This document shows positions 1 to 6,664 of a stretch of 23,594 nucleotides of DNA, piece by piece. The stretch comes from Gemmatimonadota bacterium (GTDB lineage: Bacteria; Gemmatimonadota; Gemmatimonadetes; Gemmatimonadales; Gemmatimonadaceae): the NCBI GenBank assembly GCA_031127185.1, contig JARIET010000002.1:1-23594 (forward strand), in the 5' to 3' direction. The stretch's first letter is position 1. Every line of letters begins with the position of its first letter. A model generated the notes under the pieces. That model was not told the origin of the DNA. It worked only from the letters and a program-made list of their open reading frames with translations, and made no database searches. The position numbers were made by a program, and so were the translations under genes.

Positions 1-2
1 GG

Positions 3-446
3 GAAAAGAAATCAATCAAGGTGAAGCTGGCCGAGGCTCCGGCCGATGAGCCGCGGCGCGTGGCGACAAACGCTCCGCGGCAGGAGGATGCGCCCAGCAC
101 AACGGCGGCCGTCTCCAAGATTGGCGTCAGCGTGGAGGCACTCACGCCTCGGGTCATCGAAGCGCGTCGAATCGCCGACAAGCTGAAAGGCGTGATTGTC
201 AACGACGTGACCCCCGGTTCACCGGCCGAAGGCAAACTTCTGCCGCTCGACGTCATCAGCGAGGTTCGGATTCTTTCAGGCTCCATTGTCACCAAGGTGC
301 CGGTGGCCACGGTGGCCGACCTGCAGCGCGAGCTGGCCAAGGTGAAGGCCGGGCAATACGTCAGCCTGCTGGTCTACAGCACTGGCAACGGTCGTGACGG
401 ACTTGTGGCCAACTCGCGCGTGGTGAACCTACGCGTGGCCGAATAA
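3..446 (+). CDS. DegP/HtrA-family serine protease, C-terminal PDZ part (5' truncated)
   Basis: This is the 3' end of a gene that enters from the left edge; the frame is open from base 3, so the GTG at 21 is an internal codon. What remains is about 147 residues. It begins with a stretch ending VKLAEAP, typical of the end of the first PDZ domain in DegP/DegQ proteins. An Ala/Pro-rich linker follows, and then a second PDZ domain (IGVSVEALTPRVIE, GVIVNDVTPGSPAEG, then VISEV). The trypsin-like protease domain is outside the window, so catalytic residues cannot be checked. Known role of the family: periplasmic ATP-independent protease and chaperone for misfolded envelope proteins. The gene ends at a TAA just before a strong hairpin. 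The family assignment is fairly sure; the exact paralogue (DegP, DegQ or MucD) is not decidable here. Confidence 0.85.
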   Translation, partial: EKKSIKVKLAEAPADEPRRVATNAPRQEDAPSTTAAVSKIGVSVEALTPRVIEARRIADKLKGVIVNDVTPGSPAEGKLLPLDVISEVRILSGSIVTKVPVATVADLQRELAKVKAGQYVSLLVYSTGNGRDGLVANSRVVNLRVAE

Positions 447-466
447 CCGGCGGCCGTTCAGAAGGT

Positions 467-496
467 GAACGGGGCGCCTGAAAAGGCGCCCCGTTC
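467..496 (+). terminator. Intrinsic-type terminator after the HtrA gene
   Basis: A perfect 12-bp inverted repeat, GAACGGGGCGCC (467-478) and GGCGCCCCGTTC (485-496), encloses a 6-nt loop TGAAAA. It starts 21 nt after the protease stop codon and ends 7 nt before the tRNA. The tail (CCATTTGTG) has only a short T run, so termination may be partial and could allow read-through into the tRNA. Confidence 0.7.
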
Positions 497-503
497 CATT
501 TGT

Positions 504-585
504 GCAGGAGTGGCGGAATTGGTAGACGCGCGGGACTTAGGATCCCGTGGGGAAACCCGTCCGGGTTCGAGTCCCGGCTCTTGCA
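504..585 (+). tRNA. tRNA-Leu (anticodon UAG)
   Basis: A class II tRNA fold can be drawn by hand. The acceptor stem is GCAGGAG (504-510) with CTCTTGC (578-584), including one G-U pair, and the discriminator is A585. The D arm contains GGTAGACGC. The anticodon stem is CGGGA/TCCCG with loop CTTAGGA, so the anticodon is TAG at 538-540. A long variable arm (TGGGGAAACCCG) is the mark of tRNA-Leu/Ser/Tyr. The T arm is CCGGG-TTCGAGT-CCCGG. The gene does not encode the 3' CCA, which must be added by the CCA-adding enzyme. It reads CUN leucine codons, mainly CUA. Confidence 0.97.
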
Positions 586-628
586 TCGGGATGGGCGTTT
601 CGGGCACAAGATCAGGCCCGCGGACGAT

Positions 629-638
629 TATCTTTATT
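629..638 (+). promoter_or_regulatory. Candidate -10 region(s) directly upstream of tig
   Basis: An AT-rich island in otherwise GC-rich DNA contains overlapping -10-like hexamers TATCTT (629-634) and TTTATT (633-638), ending 5 to 9 nt before the tig ATG at 644. No Shine-Dalgarno sequence lies in front of that ATG. This arrangement would suit a leaderless or very short-leader transcript. No convincing -35 box is seen. Confidence 0.3.
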
Positions 639-643
639 GACCT

Positions 644-1891
644 ATGGAATTCGAAGTCACCGACCGAAAATCATCGGGCGCCGAACGGCGCCTCCGGATT
701 AGTATCAGCGTGGCCTCCGTCAGCGATGCGCGCGAGCGCGCCGCTGGCCGGGTCGCAAAACAGGTTCGCATTCCTGGCTTCCGGCCCGGCAAGGCACCAG
801 CGGCCGTGGTCCGCAAACAGTACGCCGACGCCATCCGGCAGGAGGCCCTGGAAGCGCTGATGCGCGAGGCCTACCTCCGCGTCATCGAGGCCGAGAAACT
901 CGATCCGGTAACCCAACCACACGCGCACGACGTGGCCTACAAGGACGGCGAGCCGCTGACGTTCGAACTGCACTGCGAAGTGCGCCCGTCGGTGGAGTTG
1001 GCGCGGGTTGAGGGGTTTCGCGTTGCTCGCCCCGCCGGCGTCGTCACCGACGAAATGGTGAATACGCAGGTGGAGCAGCTCCGCGATCAAAAGGCCATCT
1101 GGACCCCTGAAGAGGGAAAGCCGGCAGAGGGTGACCTGGTCACTGTCCATCTTTCGGTTACCAGCGCGGAAGCGCCTGCCGAAGGTAAGGAGTACCGGCT
1201 TGTGCTTGGCGCGGGTCAGGTGATTCCGGCGATTGAAGAGCTGATCATGGAGCTTGTGCCGGGTGGCAGCGTGGAGCGCCCGGTGAAGTGGCCGGATGAC
1301 TTCCCGGACGAAGCGCAGCGCGGCAAGAGCAAGACAGTCCGCGTCGCGCTCGCCGACGTAAAACGAAAGTCGCTGCCGGCGCTGGACGACTCGTTGGCGC
1401 GCGAACTCGGCGACTTCGACACCCTGGAGGCGCTGCGGGCGGCGGTCAAGACGGACCTCAGTGCACAGGCGGAGCGCGAAGCCGACGCCGCCGTGCGGGG
1501 CCAGTTGCTCGACCAGATTCTCAGCGCCAACACATTTGACGTGCCGCCCAGTTGGGTCAAGCAGCTCACGGCGGCGTACGCCAAGGCCTATCAGGTGCCT
1601 GAGCAGGAGATTGAAAAGTTCATCGAGGAGTTCAAGCCGGCCGCGGAACGTCAGGTTCGACGCGACGTGGTGATTGACCGAATCGCCGAGCAGCAGAAGC
1701 TGGTGGCGACCGAAAAGGACGTGGACGACAAGATCGCCGAAATGGCCGGGAAGCGCGGCGCGAAGGTGGGCGAAGTGTACGCATCGCTCCAGAAGGCGGG
1801 GCGGCTGAAGGAGATCGAGCGGTCCATCACCGAAGACCGGGTCTTTGCGTGGCTACTGGAACGCAATACGGTTGACACGGAAACCAAGTGA
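644..1891 (+). CDS. tig: Trigger factor (ribosome-associated chaperone)
   Basis: The protein has 415 residues, close to the usual 430 or so. The N-terminal ribosome-binding domain carries the signature GFRPGKAP at residues 45-52, the loop that docks on ribosomal protein L23 at the exit tunnel. Residues about 160-240 match the FKBP-like PPIase domain in outline (DLVTVHL, then [16 protein letters not shown]), but that domain looks short and prolyl isomerase activity is not certain. The C-terminal part is helical and charged, as expected for the substrate-cradling domain. ATG 644 gives the normal N-terminus (MEFEV). The gene is followed by clpP with its stop overlapping the upstream reading of clpP, and tig-clpP-clpX order is common in bacteria. 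It binds nascent chains in the cytosol and hands them on for folding. Confidence 0.97.
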   Translation: MEFEVTDRKSSGAERRLRISISVASVSDARERAAGRVAKQVRIPGFRPGKAPAAVVRKQYADAIRQEALEALMREAYLRVIEAEKLDPVTQPHAHDVAYKDGEPLTFELHCEVRPSVELARVEGFRVARPAGVVTDEMVNTQVEQLRDQKAIWTPEEGKPAEGDLVTVHLSVTSAEAPAEGKEYRLVLGAGQVIPAIEELIMELVPGGSVERPVKWPDDFPDEAQRGKSKTVRVALADVKRKSLPALDDSLARELGDFDTLEALRAAVKTDLSAQAEREADAAVRGQLLDQILSANTFDVPPSWVKQLTAAYAKAYQVPEQEIEKFIEEFKPAAERQVRRDVVIDRIAEQQKLVATEKDVDDKIAEMAGKRGAKVGEVYASLQKAGRLKEIERSITEDRVFAWLLERNTVDTETK

Positions 1892-1902
1892 GGAATGACG
1901 AT

Positions 1903-2523
1903 ATGCCAATGATTCCAAATCCCTATGTGATTGAACGGTCGAGCCGCGGCGAGAAGAGCTACGATGTGTACAGTCGGCTCCTGATGGACCGGATCATCTT
2001 TCTGGGCACACCGATCAACGATGATGTGGCCAACATGATCATCGCGCAGCTGCTGTTCCTGGACGCGGACAACCGCGGTCGCGACATCTACCTCTACGTC
2101 AATTCGCCGGGCGGCAACGTGTCGAGCGGCATGGCCATCTACGATACCATGCAGTTCATCCAGTCGCCGGTGAACACGATCTGCATGGGCATGGCGGCCT
2201 CAATGGGGTCATTCCTCCTGGCCGCGGGACGAGCGGGCAAGCGCTCGGCGCTTCCCCACTCGCGCATCATGATCCACCAGCCGTCGGGCGGAGCCTCAGG
2301 CACGGCCGCAGACATAGAGATTCAGGCCAAGGAGATTCTCTATCTCCGGAGCCAGATGAACTCGCTGTATGCCAAGCACACGGGACGTCAGGTCGAGCAG
2401 ATCGAGCGCGACATGGAGCGCGATTTCTTCATGTCGGCCGAAGAAGCCAAGGCGTACGGGCTGATTGATACGGTCATCACGCAGTCGGCGGAGATGGTCA
2501 AGGAACTCGCGGCCGCGAAGTAG
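1903..2523 (+). CDS. clpP: ATP-dependent Clp protease proteolytic subunit
   Basis: This is the 206-residue serine peptidase of family S14 that forms the double-heptamer chamber of the ClpXP protease. The catalytic triad is visible: Ser100 in [11 protein letters not shown], His125 in [10 protein letters not shown], and Asp174 in [11 protein letters not shown], spaced as in E. coli ClpP. The oxyanion-strand sequence [10 protein letters not shown] is at 67-76. I chose ATG 1903 because GAGG at 1890-1893 sits 9 nt upstream and the protein then starts [11 protein letters not shown], as in relatives. An in-frame GTG at 1888 overlaps the tig stop and would add five residues. Translation is probably coupled to tig. 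A strong terminator follows, so the next gene, clpX, needs its own promoter or read-through. Confidence 0.98.
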   Translation: MPMIPNPYVIERSSRGEKSYDVYSRLLMDRIIFLGTPINDDVANMIIAQLLFLDADNRGRDIYLYVNSPGGNVSSGMAIYDTMQFIQSPVNTICMGMAASMGSFLLAAGRAGKRSALPHSRIMIHQPSGGASGTAADIEIQAKEILYLRSQMNSLYAKHTGRQVEQIERDMERDFFMSAEEAKAYGLIDTVITQSAEMVKELAAAK

Positions 2524-2542
2524 CATGGCGCGGCGGTAACCG

Positions 2543-2574
2543 GACGGCCTTGTGAAACCCTTCACAAGGCCGTC
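2543..2574 (+). terminator. Intrinsic terminator between clpP and clpX
   Basis: A perfect 14-bp stem, GACGGCCTTGTGAA (2543-2556) with TTCACAAGGCCGTC (2561-2574), closes a 4-nt ACCC loop. It is followed by GTTTCATCATT. It begins 19 nt after the clpP stop. The long stem and small loop make this a confident transcription stop or strong attenuator of tig-clpP transcription. Confidence 0.85.
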
Positions 2575-2718
2575 GTTTCATCATTGTAGCGGCCCGGCCC
2601 GCGGGGTACTGTTACGCAGGGCAAAAGCCGGGCGTCGAATGAGACGCGCCCATCGGCCGATACTTGAGGGAGCGTTTCACCGCACCACTGCTGTCTAAAG
2701 GAGCACGGGCACTACCTC
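2575..2718 (+). promoter_or_regulatory. Leader/promoter region of clpX
   Basis: These 144 nt after the clpP terminator contain no gene and must hold the clpX promoter. The best pair I can find is TTGTAG (2584-2589), a 17-nt spacer, and TACTGT (2607-2612), which is only half-matching to the sigma70 consensus. An AAAGGAG motif at 2697-2703 lies 15 nt before the ATG at 2719, which is further than ideal. Confidence 0.35.
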
Positions 2719-3972
2719 ATGACCTCGATGTCCCACGATCGCCACCTGCGCTGCTCATTCTGCGGCAAGTCCAAGGATTCGGTTCGGAAGTTCATTTCCG
2801 GGCCGTCGGTCTACATCTGCAATGAGTGCATCGCCCTGTGCAATGAAATTCTTGCCGAGGACGAGGAGCGCGAGGTCGCCGAGGCGGTGACGCAGGTTCC
2901 CGCCCCGCAGGAGATCAAGGACGTCCTCGACCAGTACGTGATCGGCCAGGATACCGCCAAGAAGGCGCTCGCCGTGGCCGTTTATAACCACTACAAGCGG
3001 ATCAACTCCGGCGCCAAGCGCGAAGGAGAAGTCGAGCTCGACAAGTCGAACATCCTGCTCCTTGGGCCGACGGGCGTCGGCAAGACGCTGCTCGCGCAGA
3101 CCTTGGCGCGGATTCTGGATGTGCCGTTCACGATTGCCGATGCCACGACGCTGACTGAGGCCGGATACGTCGGTGAGGATGTCGAGAACATCCTCGTGCG
3201 ACTGCTGCAGGCAGGCGACTTCAACGTCGCTGAGTGTGAGCGCGGCATCGTGTATATCGACGAAATCGACAAGATCGCGCGAAAGAGTGAAAACCCGAGC
3301 ATCACACGCGACGTCAGTGGCGAGGGTGTACAGCAGGCACTGCTCAAGATTCTCGAGGGAACGGTCGCCAGCGTACCGCCGCAGGGGGGCCGCAAGCACC
3401 CGCAACAGGAATACATCCAGATCAACACCAAGGACATCCTGTTCATTTGCGGCGGCGCATTCGACGGACTCGAGAAGATCATCGAGGCCCGCCTGGGGCG
3501 GCGGCAAATCGGGTTCAACGGCCAGGACGCCAAGGGTCACACCGGGCCGGCCGAGAACCTGTTCCACGATGTGGAGCCGGATGATCTACTGCGATTTGGG
3601 CTCATACCGGAACTCGTGGGTCGGCTGCCCGTGGCGGTGCCGCTCGAGGCGCTGGACGAGGATGCGCTCGTCAAGATCCTCAAGGAACCGCGGAACGCGC
3701 TCACCAAGCAGTACAGCAAGCTCTTCGAGCTCGAGGACGTGAAGATCTCGTTCGAGGAATCGGCACTGAAGGCCATTGCCCAGAAGGCAATCCAGCGTGG
3801 CACGGGCGCGCGCGGACTTCGCGCGATCCTGGAAAACCTGCTGCTCGACACCATGTTCGACCTGCCTGCCCGCGACGACGTAGTGGAAGTGCGCGTCACT
3901 GAGGCGTCGGTCACCAACGGCACGCCCCCGCTCCTCGAGCTCGCTCCGCGCCGGCAGAAGAAGGAGGCGTAG
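2719..3972 (+). CDS. clpX: ATP-dependent unfoldase ClpX
   Basis: ClpX (417 residues) is the AAA+ ring that recognises, unfolds and threads substrates into ClpP. Every expected element is present: a zinc finger with Cys12, Cys15, Cys34 and Cys37; Walker A GPTGVGKT (116-123); the GYVG pore loop (149-152); Walker B VYIDEID (178-184); the RKH loop (225-227); the IGF loop that docks into ClpP (264-266); the arginine finger in GRLP (301-304); and sensor 2 in GARGLR (363-368). The start at 2719 has a distant Shine-Dalgarno; an internal ATG at 2728 (MSHDRH) is equally plausible from family alignments. The stop overlaps the engB start by one base (TAGTG), so the two genes are probably translationally coupled. 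Confidence 0.98.
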   Translation: MTSMSHDRHLRCSFCGKSKDSVRKFISGPSVYICNECIALCNEILAEDEEREVAEAVTQVPAPQEIKDVLDQYVIGQDTAKKALAVAVYNHYKRINSGAKREGEVELDKSNILLLGPTGVGKTLLAQTLARILDVPFTIADATTLTEAGYVGEDVENILVRLLQAGDFNVAECERGIVYIDEIDKIARKSENPSITRDVSGEGVQQALLKILEGTVASVPPQGGRKHPQQEYIQINTKDILFICGGAFDGLEKIIEARLGRRQIGFNGQDAKGHTGPAENLFHDVEPDDLLRFGLIPELVGRLPVAVPLEALDEDALVKILKEPRNALTKQYSKLFELEDVKISFEESALKAIAQKAIQRGTGARGLRAILENLLLDTMFDLPARDDVVEVRVTEASVTNGTPPLLELAPRRQKKEA

Positions 3973-4613
3973 TGCCGTCGGCGGCCGGGCCCGCCTCGAC
4001 GGGCGGTAACCCGCTGGTCGTTCGCTCGCTCGAGTTCCTGGGTGGAATGGCGGATCCGCTGGGTTGGCGGCCGCCGCCGGAACTGCCGGAAGTCGCGTTT
4101 GCCGGACGCAGCAACGTCGGCAAGTCGTCGCTGCTGAACACGCTGGTGGGGCGGCGGAAATTGGCGCGCGTGAGCAACACACCCGGCCGCACACGTGAGG
4201 TGAACTTCTTCAAGGTCAACGACGCGTTCGTGCTCGCGGACTTGCCGGGATACGGCTATGCGCGCGCCTCCAAGGAACTGCGTGCCGCGTGGCGACCACT
4301 GATTGAAGGTTATCTGGAGCGGAGTCCCATGCTCCGCGGGGTCGTGCTACTGATCGACGCGCGCCATGACCCATCCCCGGACGATTTCGCGATGCGCGAA
4401 TACCTCGGCGACCTGGGTGCGCCCACGCTGATTGCCCTCACGAAGATGGACAAGCTGAGCACGAAGGAAGCCGCCGGACGGACTCAGGCGCTTGCGCGCC
4501 GGTTCGGGGTGGACGAGGATCAAGTCGTGGCGACGAGCGCAAATACGGGACGCGGGCGGGACGAACTCGCTGAAACACTGGTGTCGCTCGTGGAGGCGCC
4601 TGCGTGGCGCTGA
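3972..4613 (+). CDS. engB: Ribosome-biogenesis GTPase EngB/YsxC (YihA)
   Basis: This is a TRAFAC-class GTPase of 213 residues needed for large ribosomal subunit assembly. All G motifs can be read: G1 GRSNVGKS (45-52), G2 around NTPGRT (69-74), G3 DLPG (90-93), G4 TKMD (157-160) and G5 TSA (188-190). The context GYGYA after G3 is typical of EngB. The start is GTG 3972, overlapping the clpX stop by one base; AGGAGG at 3962-3967 lies 4 nt upstream, inside clpX. The next gene begins 10 nt before the engB stop, so clpX, engB and the following open frame look like one transcription unit. Confidence 0.97.
   Translation: MPSAAGPASTGGNPLVVRSLEFLGGMADPLGWRPPPELPEVAFAGRSNVGKSSLLNTLVGRRKLARVSNTPGRTREVNFFKVNDAFVLADLPGYGYARASKELRAAWRPLIEGYLERSPMLRGVVLLIDARHDPSPDDFAMREYLGDLGAPTLIALTKMDKLSTKEAAGRTQALARRFGVDEDQVVATSANTGRGRDELAETLVSLVEAPAWR
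4592..4596 (+). promoter_or_regulatory. Ribosome binding site that fixes the start at 4604
   Basis: GGAGG lies inside the end of engB, 7 nt before GTG 4604. That is ideal spacing, whereas the in-frame ATG at 4613 would be 16 nt away. It therefore supports the GTG start and a 10-nt overlap with engB. Confidence 0.6.
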
Positions 4614-5197
4614 TGCCGACGCTGTTATTGGCGCTGGCCCTGCTCCAGGGTGCCGGCGACCTGGTTCCTGCGGGCTACGGATCGCTGAAGCGTGCCGATG
4701 TGGCGATGTCCGTCCAGCTCGAAGGCCTCACGGTGAGCGCGATGCCGCTGGACGAGGGCGTCATCCGGCTTCTTGCGCCAGACGTCTACCAGAACCTGCA
4801 CGCACTTCGTGAATCGCGCGCCTCGCAGATGGACGCGACACGGCGTCGACTGGGGCTCGCCGCGGTGCAGGCCTGGCACGTGCAGTTCTTCAACGTGCAG
4901 CGTGGGGACGCCCGCTATGACCCGCGGGGCGTGCAGTTACGGAGCGCCGGACGCGATTTCCGCCTGCTCGACGTCATTCCGCTGGTGCCGGGCTTTGAGA
5001 GCGGGACGCTGGCCCAGGGACGACGGGTGGACGCGATCATTCTCTTCGACGCAGCCGTGGCGCTCAACCAACCGCTCGTTATCACCCTCGCCGGCGTGAG
5101 TAACGCAGGATGGGGCGATGTGCTGCCGCGCCTGGAGCGAGAACGCGCGGCCATCTGGTCACGCGCCGCATCCAGCCGGAAACCGCCGGCTCCCTAA
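4604..5197 (+). CDS. Secreted protein of unknown function
   Basis: I do not recognise this 197-residue protein. The N-terminus (MALMPTLLLALALLQGAG) is a short hydrophobic stretch without a basic n-region, compatible with a signal peptide or a membrane anchor; no lipobox cysteine follows. The mature part is mixed and soluble-looking, with a helical segment (NLHALRESRASQMDATRRR), a region of likely beta-strands (AWHVQFFNVQRGDARYDP, then RLLDVIPLVPGF) and an Arg-rich tail. The sequence RVDAIILFDAAVAL suggests a compact globular fold. It overlaps engB by 10 nt and is preceded by a good ribosome binding site, so it is likely co-expressed with clpX-engB. The reading frame is convincing; a function cannot be given. 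Confidence 0.8.
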   Translation: MALMPTLLLALALLQGAGDLVPAGYGSLKRADVAMSVQLEGLTVSAMPLDEGVIRLLAPDVYQNLHALRESRASQMDATRRRLGLAAVQAWHVQFFNVQRGDARYDPRGVQLRSAGRDFRLLDVIPLVPGFESGTLAQGRRVDAIILFDAAVALNQPLVITLAGVSNAGWGDVLPRLERERAAIWSRAASSRKPPAP

Positions 5198-5244
5198 CTT
5201 TCCCTCCCTACACTGCCGGCGCGCCCGCGCCCGAGGACAGGGTC

Positions 5245-6090
5245 ATGGCCATCAAACGACTCCGTACGCTCTCCCCCGCACCGATCGGTTCGGTCGCCGA
5301 CGCGTGGCTCGAGCGCATCGCCGCTGGCGTCGCTGATCCTTCAATTGATCGATCCCGATTCTGCCGGGAGATCCTCTGTGAGCTGGCGTACCCGGGCTAC
5401 GCGAACAACTGGGAGACAGCTGTCGCCGACGCGAAGATCCCCGCCGGGACCCGTCTGGCGATTGCGGCGTTGGACCCGCGCAATGTGACACTCGAGCCGG
5501 AGTACTACGCCGAGTGCGATGACGCGAAGTTCCAGCGGGTCAAACCGCTGCTCTGGCTCTGGTACTCGTTTGATCGCCTGCCGCTCGGCGGGCAGAACGT
5601 AGACCTGGGCGTTCGGCTCCGCCGCATCCTCGCTCCGCAGATCTTCAAGAAGTGCGGCGAGCGATTCAAGGCGTTCCAGCACGTCGAGTTCTCGTTCGGC
5701 TACAACGTTGAATGCGGAGACGATGTGGTGGTGCACCGCCACGTGCTGCTGGACGATCGCGGCGGCATCGTGATGGGCAACAAGGTCTCGATCAGTGACT
5801 ACGCGAACATCTACAGCCACACGCACAGCATTGTCGAGCAGGCGGACGTGACCAATGCGCCGACGATTCTGGAGGATGGCGTCCGCATCACCTACCACGC
5901 GACTGTCCTGGCTGGGGTGCGGGTGGCCACGCAGGGTATGGTGGGCGCCGTTGCCGTCGCCACGAAGGACGTGCGGCCGTACCACGTCAATGTGGGGATC
6001 CCGGCGAAATCCGTGCGGGTCAAGCCGAATGCGCCGGCAGATAGTTGGGCGGCGGCCCGCACCATGAATGTGAACGACAAGAGCGAGTAG
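5245..6090 (+). CDS. Hexapeptide-repeat (left-handed beta-helix) acyltransferase
   Basis: The protein has 281 residues from ATG 5245, where GAGGA (5233-5237) sits 7 nt upstream. The frame is open back to 5110, but that extension would overlap the previous gene and lacks any family similarity. The N-terminal half (1-150) is helical. Residues about 150-260 have the repetitive pattern of a left-handed beta-helix as in maltose/galactoside O-acetyltransferases (FGYNVECGDDVVVHRHVLLD, then GIVMGNKVSISDYANIYSHTH, later VTNAPTILEDGVRI and GVRVATQGMVGAVAVATKDV), ending in the usual VGIPAKSVR. The His residues in YSHTH are candidates for the catalytic base. Such enzymes transfer acetyl or other acyl groups from CoA to sugars; the acceptor is unknown. 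It is the last plus-strand gene before a convergent Nudix gene. Confidence 0.88.
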   Translation: MAIKRLRTLSPAPIGSVADAWLERIAAGVADPSIDRSRFCREILCELAYPGYANNWETAVADAKIPAGTRLAIAALDPRNVTLEPEYYAECDDAKFQRVKPLLWLWYSFDRLPLGGQNVDLGVRLRRILAPQIFKKCGERFKAFQHVEFSFGYNVECGDDVVVHRHVLLDDRGGIVMGNKVSISDYANIYSHTHSIVEQADVTNAPTILEDGVRITYHATVLAGVRVATQGMVGAVAVATKDVRPYHVNVGIPAKSVRVKPNAPADSWAAARTMNVNDKSE

Positions 6091-6093
6091 GCA

Positions 6094-6145
6094 GTTTGCG
6101 GTTGGCGGAGGGCGGACTCTCCGCCACCTGCAAACCGCCAACCGC
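6094..6145. terminator. Large stem-loop between convergent genes, candidate bidirectional terminator
   Basis: Two alternative folds share this segment. One pairs GTTTGC-GGT-GGCGGA (6094-6109, with T6103 bulged) with TCCGCC-ACC-GCAAAC (6120-6135, with T6129 bulged), about 15 bp. The other pairs GCGGTTGGCGG (6098-6108) with CCGCCAACCGC (6135-6145), 11 bp perfect, around a small inner hairpin GGCGGA/TCCGCC. It lies 4 nt after the acyltransferase stop and 8 nt beyond the convergent Nudix stop. There is no T tract on either side, so it could instead be an extragenic palindromic repeat. Confidence 0.5.
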
Positions 6146-6152
6146 GGACCGG

Positions 6153-6638
6153 TCAACCGTTCTTCTCATGCTTTACCAGCAGGACATCCTGAACCGCTCC
6201 CGCATCTCCCGTGCGCAGGATCCACGCTACCTGGCGTAACAGGTCGTGGGTGCGTGGCCAGGCAAGGCGTTTCTTCGCCGCGGCGAAGGTTTCCCAACGG
6301 GCTTCGGTATGTTCCACGCCGAGTTGCAGCCTGGTGGTTTCGACCACGGCCGCAAATGCGACGGAGATCTGCAGCGTGTCGCTGCGCGGCAGGTAGAACG
6401 GGTTCGCCGTAATTGCGTAGAGGTGCGTGGCGCTGAGCCCGGTCTCTTCACGAAGTTCGCGCACGGCCGCCTTCACGGGTGGCTCGTTCGGCTCAATGCT
6501 CCCGTGAACGATTTCCCAGGCGCCGGTGCTCCGGACGCCCGGGGCCCGTTTCAGCGTGAGGACTCGCCAGGATCTGCGGGCTCCGCCAACCCGACGCAGC
6601 ACCACGACGTCCACGACGCCGGCGACAATTCTCGTCAC
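6153..6638 (-). CDS. Nudix hydrolase
   Basis: The protein has 161 residues with a complete Nudix box at residues 46-68: Gly46, five residues, Glu52, seven residues, then REL, Arg63, EE, Thr66 and GL. This motif binds Mg2+ and hydrolyses nucleoside diphosphates linked to another group. The surrounding sequence (WRVLTLKRAPG before the box, GAWEIVHG leading into it, EHTEARWETFAAAKKRLAWP after it) resembles the small dihydroneopterin-triphosphate/NTP pyrophosphohydrolase type, but substrate cannot be told from sequence. The start is GTG 6638, with no clear Shine-Dalgarno. It begins 26 nt after the stop of the ATPase-receiver gene and is probably cotranscribed with it, although no functional link is evident. 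Confidence 0.9.
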   Translation of the reverse strand: MTRIVAGVVDVVVLRRVGGARRSWRVLTLKRAPGVRSTGAWEIVHGSIEPNEPPVKAAVRELREETGLSATHLYAITANPFYLPRSDTLQISVAFAAVVETTRLQLGVEHTEARWETFAAAKKRLAWPRTHDLLRQVAWILRTGDAGAVQDVLLVKHEKNG

Positions 6639-6664
6639 GCGATGGTCGTGCGGTTACCGGCGCG

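Noticed and set aside
2755..3567. 270-codon minus-strand open frame
   Set aside because: It is antisense to clpX; its acidic Leu/Val-rich composition is a typical complement of a conserved gene.
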